A DNA stretch of 64,000 nucleotides. It comes from Clostridia bacterium UC5.1-2E3. Lineage in GTDB: Bacteria > Bacillota > Clostridia > Lachnospirales > Lachnospiraceae. The position numbers and the translations under genes are program-made. Positions 30,496 to 39,252 of this stretch are shown piece after piece (position 1 is the first letter of the stretch; each line of letters begins with the position of its first letter). Location: the NCBI GenBank assembly GCA_001304875.1, contig BBZO01000007.1:58604-122603 (forward strand), read 5' to 3'. The notes beneath the pieces were generated by a model, which saw only the letters and a program-made list of their open reading frames with translations, searched no databases and was not told where the DNA came from.

Positions 30496-30524
30496 ATGTA
30501 ACATTTGTCCCCATTTCGTAGCCA
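30496..30524. repeat. Right inverted-repeat recombination site (IRR)
   Basis: ATGTAACATTTGTCCCCA at 30496-30513 is the exact reverse complement of IRL positions 29635-29652. The inner arm (30496-30506) and spacer GTCCCCA (30507-30513) are conserved; the outer arm (30514-30524) has diverged, as expected because it lies outside the flipping segment. Confidence 0.85.
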
Positions 30525-30562
30525 TAGATAATGTTTTATGACTGCTTTGGGAGTTTGATGCG

Positions 30563-31347
30563 ATGGAGCGGCTGGAAGTTCTTCTGTCTTGTATGAACCA
30601 AAATGATCTGTCCATAGTGAAAAAAAGTCATTTAACCGGCGATGTATTAATTATCAATCAGTGCCAGGAAAATTCCGACATCGTAAAGAATGATAAAAAT
30701 CAATGCATCCGCATGATTTCTACGACAGAACGCGGTCTTTCCAACAGCAGAAACATGGCAATTAAGCACTCTGCCGGCGATATTTGTTTATTGTGTGACG
30801 ATGATGAAAGATTCCTGTCTTCCTATGAAGATATCATTCTCAATGCTTTTAAAAGTTTGCCAAAAGCAGATATTATTGCATTCAACGTTAAAGGCCATAA
30901 GCCTCGGTTAAGGCAGCGGATACAAAGGATAGGATTTCTTAAAAGTCTGCGTCTGGCTTCATATCATCTGGCTTTTCGCAGACAATCGGTTCTTAATGCC
31001 TGTATACATTTCGATCCTCTCATGGGCGCAGGCAGCGGCAACGGCGGAGGAGAAGAAAATAAATTCCTCATAGAATGTCTGAAGAAAAACCTTCGTATTT
31101 ATTATGTGCCAGCAGAAATTGCAGTCCTTTGTCCCAGTGCATCGAGTTGGTTTTTCGGTTACGACAAAATATTCTTCAAACAGAGAGGCACTTCCACAAA
31201 ATATATGTTGGGAATGCCATTTGCAATCATTTATGGTTTTTATTACCTTCTGGCCAAACATTCTATTTATAGCAGGGACATTTCCCTCTGGTCGGCCGCG
31301 GGCTCTCTGTTTTATGGAATATTTTTTTGTCACTCAAGGAGAAATAA
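30563..31347 (+). CDS. Glycosyltransferase family 2-like protein with C-terminal membrane segments, frameshift near the end; first gene of the right operon
   Basis: About 260 residues. The GT-A signature is present as ERGLSNSRNMAI and the metal-binding acidic run CDDDERF (about residues 70-85), followed by GGGEENKFLIECL and two hydrophobic stretches (MPFAIIYGFYYLLA, SLWSAAGSLFYG). It builds part of the repeat unit. Near 31322-31328 a T7 run causes a frame change; the corrected end is LSLKEK with TAA 31345-31347, just before the next gene's ATG 31354 and its AAGGAG. ATG 30563 lies 49 bp outside the right inverted repeat; I see no convincing rightward promoter in the current orientation. Confidence 0.75.
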
Positions 31348-31353
31348 GGAATT

Positions 31354-32360
31354 ATGGAAAAAGTTATTACCTTTATTGTTCCAGCTTATAATGTGGAGCA
31401 GTATTTGGATAAATGCCTGTCATCCTTCATTTGTCCATCTGTTATGAAAAAATAGAAGTCATAGTTATAAATGACGGTTCAACGGACAGAACAGAATCCC
31501 TTGCACAAAGATATGCAAACAGCCATCCGGATTCCTTTGCTGTAATAAACCAGAAAAATGGCGGGCATGGATCTGTGATAAATCTAGGCTCGCAACTGGC
31601 CAAAGGCAGATATTTTAAAGTAATTGATGCCGATGATTGGGTGATGACCGAATATCTGCCTGCCTTTATTGAGTTCCTTGAAAATTGTTGTGCCGATGTT
31701 ATTATTACCCCATTCACGAAACTGCACCTGACACAACATACCAGCGAAGAAATTCGCCCGCATGTGCAAACCATCCCCCTCATCTCACAATGACGGACAT
31801 TATAAAACATTGGGTGGCATTTGAAGAGTGCATGACCTTCCATAGCATAACTTATTTTACGCCATTTTACCTGGAATATGGGCATCACCTTCCGGAACAC
31901 GTTTATTACGAGGATCAGATTTTTTCAACGATTCCTTGCTGCTATGCAAAAACACTTTGTTTTTTGACGCTCCCCTTTATCAATATGTAATCGGAAATGC
32001 CGAACAAAGTGTGTCGCGTCAGAATCAATGGAAACGTATTGATCATCTGGAGGCTGTTGTCCGCAATCTTTTGGAATATACTAAAGAAAATGTAAACAGT
32101 CTATCTGAAGATGGCCGAAAATATCTTAGGGAAAAGCTTGAAAATGTAATTTTAATATATTATTTGACGGCCTGTATTTATGCAGACAACAGGAAAAAGG
32201 GGCGCACATTATATAGAAACTTTACAAAAATGCTGACAGCCTCTTCCCCCGAAATATCGGCGCTGTAGCTAAGAAAAGGCACATTTTCCTTATGATGAGT
32301 TACTTACATGTAAATGAACAACTATATCAAAAATTGCTTGGAATGAGAACAAACAAATGA
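31354..32360 (+). CDS. Glycosyltransferase family 2, several frameshifts
   Basis: GT-A domain: MEKVITFIVPAYNVEQYLDK, IVINDGSTDRTESLAQRYA with the nucleotide-binding Asp, NGGHGSVINLG and FKVIDADDWVM with the DxD-type metal site. The remainder (HVYYEDQIFSTI, NAEQSVSRQNQWKRIDH) is typical of capsule GT2 enzymes. Frame changes lie near 31443 (A6 run), 31785, 31960 and 32262; the corrected C-terminus KLLGMRTNK ends at TGA 32358-32360, overlapping the next ATG at 32357. It adds a sugar to the lipid-linked repeat unit on the cytoplasmic side. Confidence 0.82.
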
Positions 32361-33316
32361 ATCCGTTGATCACGGTTATTACCCTTGCATTCAATAGCAG
32401 TTATCTATTGGACAGTATTCGCTCTGTATTAGACCAGACATATCCATCCATACAATATCTTATCGTGGATGATGGTTCTTTTGATTTTAATAAGGCAGCG
32501 GTCTGCTCTTATATAGAACAACATAAGAAAAAAAATATTGTTGAATACGAGGTAATTGTCAACAGGCAGAATTTAGGAACCGTAAGAGCTTTTAATTTAG
32601 CGTTGAAAAAAGCGAACGGCGATTTTATCTTTAATCTCGCCGCCGATGATCTGTTTTATGACACAGAGGTTCTTAAAGAATGGACAGCGGAGTTTCTCAA
32701 GAGAGATTCCCTTTTTATGCTTGGACGCATTGCGGCATATGATTCCGATTTGAAGGAATTTAAACAATATTTTCCCTCACCGAAAGAAGTCCGATTGCTT
32801 CTGGAAGGAGATACGAAAAAGATATTTCACGCATTGGCAAAAGATAATTTTGTGCTTGGCTGCGGGACTGCCAGAAGTCGTAAATTATTGCAAATATGTG
32901 GATATTTTGACGAAGATTTTTTCTTGCTGGAAGATCATCCTTATGCCTTGAAGATCACCCGGCATTCTATCCGAATAGACTATTGGGACAGGCCGGTCGT
33001 TCGATATCGCCTGGGGGGTGTGAGCGCTCCCCATAATTTTAACAGTATTTATGAAAAGGATGCCGATTTAAACTTCCGCAAAGAAATTCTGCCCTATATG
33101 TCCCATCCTTTTATAGCCGCATTAGAACACAGATTTTGGAAGTATAACCGTTTGCAAACTGGAAAGTTTACCACAGCATATCACGAGCTTATTGCAGAAG
33201 GGAAACGATACCTTTTACCATTTCTGATTTTTAAGTTCCCCCTGCCTGTACTCCGTGGAATCAAAAACAGGTTAAAACGAATAACAAGAAACATCAAATT
33301 CAAAAGGAAGAAGTAA
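32357..33316 (+). CDS. Glycosyltransferase family 2
   Basis: Intact 319-residue GT2 enzyme. N-terminal LITVITLAFNSSYLLDSIRS, nucleotide-binding IVDDGSFDFN, RQNLGTVRAFNLAL and the metal-binding FNLAADDLFYD near residue 95. The HPYALKITRH and YRLGGVS region is the usual acceptor part. The last 60 residues are basic and hydrophobic, consistent with membrane association. The start overlaps the preceding stop (ATGA) and the next gene begins 5 bp after the stop. Confidence 0.9.
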   Translation: MNPLITVITLAFNSSYLLDSIRSVLDQTYPSIQYLIVDDGSFDFNKAAVCSYIEQHKKKNIVEYEVIVNRQNLGTVRAFNLALKKANGDFIFNLAADDLFYDTEVLKEWTAEFLKRDSLFMLGRIAAYDSDLKEFKQYFPSPKEVRLLLEGDTKKIFHALAKDNFVLGCGTARSRKLLQICGYFDEDFFLLEDHPYALKITRHSIRIDYWDRPVVRYRLGGVSAPHNFNSIYEKDADLNFRKEILPYMSHPFIAALEHRFWKYNRLQTGKFTTAYHELIAEGKRYLLPFLIFKFPLPVLRGIKNRLKRITRNIKFKRKK

Positions 33317-33321
33317 CGTAT

Positions 33322-33725
33322 ATGCAGATTACAAAATACATTTTCCAACAGCATGGAGATCATCGCGGACAGCTGGTTGTTCTGGAAGAGCTGAAAGATA
33401 TCCCGTTTCCCATCAGGCGCGTTTACTATATGTACGATACAGGAATGGGCGTCCGCCGGGGCTTTCATGCCCATAAATCCTTAAAACAAATTCTTATATG
33501 TATTCACGGCTCCTGTAAAATCCTGCTGGACAATGGAACAGAAAAAGAAACCGTTACGCTGGACAAGCCTTACGAGGGATTATATATCTCCCATAATATG
33601 TGGAGGGAAATGTATGATTTTCACCGGATGCTGTGCTGATGGTTCTGGCATCTGAACACTATGACGAAAATGATTACATACGGGATTATGACAGATTTTT
33701 AAAATGGGTAAAGGAGGAGTCATGA
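33322..33725 (+). CDS. fdtA: FdtA/WxcM-like sugar 3,4-ketoisomerase, frameshift near the end
   Basis: Single-domain cupin of about 134 residues. [21 protein letters not shown] and [19 protein letters not shown] (with the catalytic His pair in HAH) match FdtA, dTDP-4-oxo-6-deoxyglucose 3,4-ketoisomerase, which makes dTDP-3-oxo-6-deoxyhexose. A base is missing near 33628; corrected, the tail [16 protein letters not shown] is the family's C-terminus and ends in TGA 33723-33725, overlapping the next start. With the DegT aminotransferase downstream it gives the Fuc3N/Qui3N route. RmlA/RmlB are not in the window and would be supplied from elsewhere. Confidence 0.88.
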
Positions 33726-34821
33726 AAGTACCATTTGTTTCATTAAATGTCATGCATCAGGAAATTCACACCGAATTAACCGAAGCGTTTCAATCCGTTT
33801 TAAACGCCAATAATTACATCATGGGTGCTGAATGGGACCGGTTTCAAAAAGATTTTGCCAATTTTTGTGGCGTCTCTTTCGCAGTTGGATGTGGAAATGG
33901 TTTGGACGCTTTATATCTTGTTTTAAAAGCTATGGAAATCGGCGAAGGAGATGAAGTGATTGTTCCTTCTAACACTTTTATCGCAACTGCTTTGGCAGTC
34001 TCTTACACAGGAGCAACTCCTGTGTTTGTAGAGCCGAATATAAACACTTACACCATTGATCCGTCATTAATTGAGGAGAAGATTTCTGACAAAACAAAAG
34101 CCATAATAGCCGTTCATTTATATGGCAGATGTGCTGATATGGATGCAATTAATCAGATTGCCAAAGTCCATGGCCTAAAAGTGATTGAAGATGCCGCACA
34201 GGCACACGGCGCAGTATATAAAGGAAAAAAAGCCGGTTCTTTAGGAGATGCCGCCGGATTCAGTTTTTATCCAGGAAAAAATCTGGCGCGCTCGGAGATG
34301 CTGGCATGGTGACAACGAATAATGAAGAGCTTGCCAAACGGATACATATGCTTAGCAATTATGGCTCTGAAAAAAAATACAACCACGAGTTATCTGGCAA
34401 CAATTCAAGGCTGGATGAATTGCAGGCTGCCTTTCTGCAAAGGAAACTGCCATATCTGGAAACGTGGAATAAAGAAAGGAACCGAATCGCTGAACGCTAT
34501 CTGACTGAAATACACAATCCGGAATTAATACTCCCAACAAGAGTAGCCCCATATGATTACCAGGTATGGCATATTTTCGCAATACGCTGCAAACATAGAG
34601 ATACTTTACAGAAATATCTTGCGCAAAATGACATCGGAACCAATATTCATTATCCAATACCTATACATTTGCAGAAATGCTATGCCTCTTTAGAGCTTAC
34701 CAAGGGATCACTGCCAATCGCTGAGGAAATATCAGAAACAGTGTTGAGCCTGCCAATGTATTACGGTATGACAGATGATGAAATTAGTTATGTAATCGAC
34801 AAATTAAATAACTTCCACTAA
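33722..34821 (+). CDS. fdtB: DegT/DnrJ/EryC1/StrS aminotransferase, FdtB-like, one frameshift
   Basis: PLP-dependent sugar aminotransferase of about 366 residues. Motifs: [17 protein letters not shown] at the start, [30 protein letters not shown] and the Schiff-base lysine in [10 protein letters not shown]. The frame changes near 34285-34300 (the corrected text is [17 protein letters not shown]). Adjacent to FdtA, it should transaminate the 3-keto sugar to dTDP-Fuc3N or dTDP-Qui3N. The amine it creates is the natural acceptor for the GNAT three genes downstream. ATG 33722 overlaps the FdtA stop and has AAAGGAGGAG upstream. Confidence 0.88.
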
Positions 34822-34833
34822 AAGGAATATAAC

Positions 34834-36429
34834 ATGTTGAACTTAGAGCTCCAGGAGTTTATTTATAATACTCCCGATCGTTTATCTCTTATTAATTATA
34901 AATCTACAAGTGACACCATTGTAAAAATCGACATTTACCGTAATCATTCATTTGAAATGATCGAACATACAATAGCCGCTTATTTAGATTTTGCGGGCAT
35001 AAAAGCTGAGTTTACGTACAGTGATTACGACGATTCTCTCAGTTTCCTCCAGATTGATCATACTGCAGATATGCTCATTTTATGGCTGGACTTATCACGG
35101 TATCTCGAACAATCCATTGATGATTTTTTAGAAGATCGTCTGGAAACTCTGCGCCAATTATATACAAAGCCCATACTTGTGGCTCTATTAGGAAATGCAA
35201 AGCTCTCTGCAAGAGAAAACTTCGTGTTTTTCCCTATGGATGACATTAAAACCAGACTTTCAGACCGTTTTCTGGATTTACGTTTAGAAACGTTTTCCGG
35301 AACTAAGCTTAGTATGAATGCCTGTTTGGAAGTCTCCAGAGAACTTGGGCTGAATTATATCCCCTCAATGCTCTTTCCTCAATTAAAAGCCATAGTTGTG
35401 GATTTAGATAACACTTTATATGAAGGTGTTTTAGGAGAAGATGGACGTTCAAAACTCAAATTAACTCCGGGCCACTGTAGATTACAAATGATACTAAAGT
35501 CATTAAAACAGCAGGGCTTTTTCATCTGTGCCGCATCAAAAAATAACGAACAGGACGTTTTGGAGCTATTTGAAAAGCGATCGGATTTTCCGCTTCGCCA
35601 GGAAGATTTTACTTTCATTTGCAGCTCATGGGCGCCTAAAAGCCACTCGATTCTGTCGATCGCAGAACAGCTTAACATTGGAACAGACAGCATTTTATTT
35701 ATAGACGATAATCCTGGAGAGCTGATCGAAGTAAACCATAATATTTCAGATATTCACGTATTATTAGCGCAGAAAAACGCCGATGATACTGCAGATATTT
35801 TGGAAAATTACCCTCGAATCAAAAAATTCCGAACAGAACAAGAAGATCTCCTTCGCTCCGAAGATGTAAAAGCAAATCAAGAGCGCAAACGTATGCAGGC
35901 TACATTAAGCAGCATTGATTACCTCAAATCGCTTCATATGCAGCTAACGTACAATTTAAACAACAAAGACCACCTCACCAGAATTGCGGAGCTGGCAAAC
36001 AAAACGAATCAATTTATTTTTAATTATAAGCGATATCAGATATCTGATATCGAGCAGTTTATGCACGATCCAAAGGCCGCTGTTATATCAGTTGAATTAT
36101 CGGACCGTTTATCTTCGAGCGGCATTATTGGTGTCTGTGTGGCAGAAAACAAAACCACATACATTAATATCAACGAATGTTTTGTAAGCTGTCGGGCGCT
36201 TGGACGTGGAATCGACGAAATAATTGTAAAGGGAGCCATTAATATTGCCTGGAAGGCATTAGGCCGACTGCCAATACACGTTGAATTTCAAAAGGGACCC
36301 AGGAATTTGCCTGCCGAGACATTTGTTGAAAATAACCTCAAACACTTTATATCTGGCAGTCACGTGTGGGAATATGAAATCCCCAGAGATATTATAGAAA
36401 TTCATTTAAAAGGAGATCATGACATATGA
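34834..36429 (+). CDS. FkbH-like HAD-IIIC protein (glyceryl-ACP forming type)
   Basis: Intact, 531 residues. After an N-terminal domain of about 180 residues comes the HAD motif IVVDLDNTLYEGVLGEDG (about residues 187-204), then CAASKNNEQDVLELF, LFIDDNPGELIEV near residue 290, and a C-terminal GNAT-like part with RIAELANKTNQFIFN. This is the organisation of FkbH, which converts 1,3-bisphosphoglycerate to a glyceryl thioester on an ACP. The start of the ACP gene overlaps the stop. In a polysaccharide operon behind fdtAB it probably supplies a glyceryl group, or a derivative, for an amide on the aminosugar; that last step is inference. Confidence 0.92.
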   Translation: MLNLELQEFIYNTPDRLSLINYKSTSDTIVKIDIYRNHSFEMIEHTIAAYLDFAGIKAEFTYSDYDDSLSFLQIDHTADMLILWLDLSRYLEQSIDDFLEDRLETLRQLYTKPILVALLGNAKLSARENFVFFPMDDIKTRLSDRFLDLRLETFSGTKLSMNACLEVSRELGLNYIPSMLFPQLKAIVVDLDNTLYEGVLGEDGRSKLKLTPGHCRLQMILKSLKQQGFFICAASKNNEQDVLELFEKRSDFPLRQEDFTFICSSWAPKSHSILSIAEQLNIGTDSILFIDDNPGELIEVNHNISDIHVLLAQKNADDTADILENYPRIKKFRTEQEDLLRSEDVKANQERKRMQATLSSIDYLKSLHMQLTYNLNNKDHLTRIAELANKTNQFIFNYKRYQISDIEQFMHDPKAAVISVELSDRLSSSGIIGVCVAENKTTYININECFVSCRALGRGIDEIIVKGAINIAWKALGRLPIHVEFQKGPRNLPAETFVENNLKHFISGSHVWEYEIPRDIIEIHLKGDHDI

Positions 36430-36647
36430 AACAAAAAGTACTAGAAATCATTTCTAAGATAACAAAGATCACCGAATCAGATTTAATCGAGCAGGCAAAT
36501 GATAATCGGCCATGGGATTCTCTCGGCCATGTAGAAATTGTAATTGCATTAGAAAATGAATTGGGTCTGTTTTTTGAAACAGAAGAAATCGCTGATATGA
36601 CCACGATTAATAAGATTATTGAAATAATCGAAAGGAAACAGTCTTAA
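36426..36647 (+). CDS. Acyl carrier protein
   Basis: Intact 73-residue carrier protein. Attachment serine in NRPWDSLGHVEIVIAL (about residues 30-44); acidic, with three predicted helices. It overlaps the FkbH stop (ATGA) and its own stop overlaps the GNAT-VOC start by one base, so all three should be made in fixed ratio. A dedicated carrier for the acyl unit loaded by the FkbH-like protein. Compare the ACP at 21291. Confidence 0.93.
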   Translation: MKQKVLEIISKITKITESDLIEQANDNRPWDSLGHVEIVIALENELGLFFETEEIADMTTINKIIEIIERKQS

Positions 36648-37627
36648 TGAAACACACGCTTTCTGCCGATGGTTATTGTTATAAACTCCGGCCGGTTACG
36701 ATTGAAGATGCAGAATTTATTATAAACCTCCGCATGAATGATACCGACAGAACAAAATTTATTCACCCAATCCCTTTAGATATCGATGCAGAAAAAAATT
36801 GGCTGAACCGCTATTTTCAGCGAGATAATGATTACTTTTTTATCATTGAAGATAAAATGGAACAACGTCCCGTTGGAACAATCGCAATTTATGATATTGA
36901 GGAGGAAAGAGGAGAATGGGGGCGCTGGGTCATTGAAAAAGGATCCATGGCGTCCGCTGAAAGCGTATATCTGCTGTATCAAATTGCATTTTCAAAACTT
37001 CATCTAGAAGAACTATTCTGTCGTACTGTAGAAAATAATGTGGCAGTGACAGCCTTCCATTCATCTTCTGGTTTAGCAACCCGTGCTGTACTGCAGAATT
37101 TCTTTTGCTTAAACGGTGTTTCTTATAATGCCGTTGAGCAATACGTAACAAAAGAAAATTTCATTTCTACAGTTTCCTGTAAATTGGAGCAGCATGTACG
37201 CATGATCTTTCAGCGTATGCTTCGCAGCCACGTCGGGAAATTTGAATTTCATCATATTGGAATCGCATGCACAGATATAGTACGTGAAGAGATGGCCTAT
37301 CGCATGCTTGGCTACCATTTTGAGCTGGATACGTTTACCGATGAGAACCAGGGGATCATGGGGAAATTCGGCGAGGCAAATGGTCAGCCAAGAATTGAGC
37401 TTCTGGCTAATCTGGAAGGCCAACATACGCTGACTCCATATTTACAGAAGGGTATCAAAATGTATCATTATGCCTACTGTGTCAGCGACATTGAAAAAGC
37501 TGGTAAATTCTTAGAAAAAAACCGGGCTAAAGTAATGTCACCATTAAAAAAATCAGCATATTTCGAAAAAAGAATTTGTTTTTATATGCTGCCGAATATG
37601 TTGTTGGTGGAATTAGTGGAGGAGTAA
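36647..37627 (+). CDS. Fusion of GNAT N-acyltransferase and methylmalonyl-CoA-epimerase-like VOC domain
   Basis: Intact 326-residue two-domain protein. Residues about 10-175 are a GNAT fold (LRPVTIEDAEFIINLRMND, VGTIAIYDIEEERGEWGRWV). From about residue 195 follows a VOC domain with all four metal ligands of methylmalonyl-CoA epimerase type: His in FEFHHIGIAC, Glu in RIELLANLEG, His in MYHYAYCVSD and Glu in LLVELVEE. I infer that the VOC domain changes the alpha-carbon configuration of an acyl thioester on the upstream ACP and the GNAT domain moves the acyl group to the aminosugar. In the left operon the two functions are separate genes (20860 and 16999). Confidence 0.88.
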   Translation: MKHTLSADGYCYKLRPVTIEDAEFIINLRMNDTDRTKFIHPIPLDIDAEKNWLNRYFQRDNDYFFIIEDKMEQRPVGTIAIYDIEEERGEWGRWVIEKGSMASAESVYLLYQIAFSKLHLEELFCRTVENNVAVTAFHSSSGLATRAVLQNFFCLNGVSYNAVEQYVTKENFISTVSCKLEQHVRMIFQRMLRSHVGKFEFHHIGIACTDIVREEMAYRMLGYHFELDTFTDENQGIMGKFGEANGQPRIELLANLEGQHTLTPYLQKGIKMYHYAYCVSDIEKAGKFLEKNRAKVMSPLKKSAYFEKRICFYMLPNMLLVELVEE

Positions 37628-37628
37628 A

Positions 37629-39251
37629 ATGGCCAGAATTTTTGTTTCGCTGTACAATTTTTGCCGAAGAATAGAAAGTTTTGAGGCCATGGTGCCGTTC
37701 TATGAATCATTCCTGGACGGATTAAAAAAGGCAGGAAATGATGTTTTATGCTTTCAGCACAAAACATTTGATCGGCAGTTCCAAGAAGCAATGCCAAATT
37801 CCATTAGGCAAAAAATAATAGATTTTAATCCGGAAATATGCATCCTTTTCAATAATAGCTTTTGGGATATCAGTCATCTGGTCGAATGTCCTATTGTTAT
37901 TTACGATACAGATTCACCAGCTCTATTCGCCAATAAAGATTTAATTAAACAGAATATTGCTCGCTTCAAATTTGTTGTTAATCAGACGCACACTTTCCAG
38001 ACAATTAAAGAATATTTTTCTGCTCAGGATTCTCAAATAAAATACATACCATTTTTTACGGAGTTGGCCTACAGTAATGAATTGCCTTTGGATAAAAATA
38101 TAGTATTTTTAGGAACAAATTGGACATGGAAAGGATATGATTTTTTGCAACCGTTTGTTGCGGAAAATCCAGATTTAAACGATAGATATTATGCGCAAAA
38201 TGTAATTAAACAGTTTCAAGATAACCCACTAAAAACACCTCAGGAAATATACGAGGAAAATGGTTACCACGCGCATCAAGTTATACGTTTTAAAAATTCC
38301 AACAGAGCCATGGTAGAAATTAGCGGCTTGCGGAGATTACAGTATCTGGATGCTGTAGCAGATCTGGGCCTAGAAATTCGAGGCAACTATTGGAATATTC
38401 AGTGTATGAACTATTTTCCAAGGCTTTTGATGGCATATAACAGCAAAGTAACATTGACGAAAGAAGAAAATGAAAATTTTTATAACTCAGCAAAAATTGC
38501 AATTAATACGAAGCATATACAGGCAGTGAATGGATTTTCATTCCGAGTATGCGATATTCTGGCATCAAATGCATGCTTGGTCACGGAAAAGGCTTCGGAT
38601 ATGGAGCAACTATTTAAGGATGTTCATATTCCCAGCTTTACATCTCCTGCAGAAGTCAGAGAAGTGTGTCTGCGTTTATTGCAAAATGAGAATGAGAGAT
38701 ATGAAATTGTATCACGAGCCCATGAAGTCATTGAAAAAAACTTTCGATTTAAGAATGTATTGGAACAGCTTGAAGACTTCCTAAAAATGTCCTTACGGAC
38801 AAACCACGAGGGTAATTTAGAAATTTTTTCGGATCAAGGAGGAAAGGATTACGAAAAATACGCAAATAAAATCGTTGAGAAAAAGGATGTTAATTCTATA
38901 AGTTACAAAGTGGGTATGTTATTTGGATATGATCCAAATAAGCAGTACAAAGTCAGCCATATCAAGTTGGGTAAAATTAAATGCTTTCGAATACTTAATT
39001 TGCCAAAGAACGAAAAATATACATATCTGGGTTATATCCCATTGTTGAGCATTAAGCAGGAGGGCGGAAATTGGAAACTACAACTGCTTGTATGGCTTAA
39101 ATTTAAAAATTTTATCCGCTGGATTTTGAGGCGTTACCGATATAGTATAAAACGAAAATGGTATGCGATTCCCAAACTACTCACATTAGCTAAATTAAGG
39201 CTAAAAGTATTTAACAAAAAGCAAAATAAAAGTATGTCTGTTTTGTTCTAG
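37629..39251 (+). CDS. CgeB-like glycosyltransferase, possibly N-terminal part of a fusion
   Basis: 540 residues. The pattern of a GT-B fold CgeB/'spore maturation' type glycosyltransferase: ICILFNNSFWDIS, IVIYDTDSPALFANKD, KYIPFFTELAY, then a C-terminal Rossmann half with LEIRGNYWN, KIAINTKHIQAVNGFSFRVCDILASNACLVTE and a terminal helix FRFKNVLEQLEDFL at about residue 375. The last 150 residues are lysine-rich and not part of the GT. The next gene has no start or ribosome binding site of its own and its frame opens just before this stop (39251), so the two may be one protein broken by an indel at the A5 run near 39214-39218. Confidence 0.75.
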   Translation: MARIFVSLYNFCRRIESFEAMVPFYESFLDGLKKAGNDVLCFQHKTFDRQFQEAMPNSIRQKIIDFNPEICILFNNSFWDISHLVECPIVIYDTDSPALFANKDLIKQNIARFKFVVNQTHTFQTIKEYFSAQDSQIKYIPFFTELAYSNELPLDKNIVFLGTNWTWKGYDFLQPFVAENPDLNDRYYAQNVIKQFQDNPLKTPQEIYEENGYHAHQVIRFKNSNRAMVEISGLRRLQYLDAVADLGLEIRGNYWNIQCMNYFPRLLMAYNSKVTLTKEENENFYNSAKIAINTKHIQAVNGFSFRVCDILASNACLVTEKASDMEQLFKDVHIPSFTSPAEVREVCLRLLQNENERYEIVSRAHEVIEKNFRFKNVLEQLEDFLKMSLRTNHEGNLEIFSDQGGKDYEKYANKIVEKKDVNSISYKVGMLFGYDPNKQYKVSHIKLGKIKCFRILNLPKNEKYTYLGYIPLLSIKQEGGNWKLQLLVWLKFKNFIRWILRRYRYSIKRKWYAIPKLLTLAKLRLKVFNKKQNKSMSVLF

Positions 39252-39252
39252 G

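Larger units (their letters stand above)
29635..30513. mobile_element. Predicted invertible promoter/recombinase cassette
   Basis: An 879-bp segment bounded by perfect 18-bp inverted repeats, holding one tyrosine recombinase gene and an outward promoter, exactly between two divergent polysaccharide operons. The two operons' first start codons lie 52 bp (left) and 49 bp (right) outside the repeats. Because the repeats are inverted with an asymmetric spacer, recombination between them would flip, not delete, the segment and redirect the promoter. This is the architecture of known phase switches such as fimS, with the recombinase inside the flipping DNA. Confidence 0.75.
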
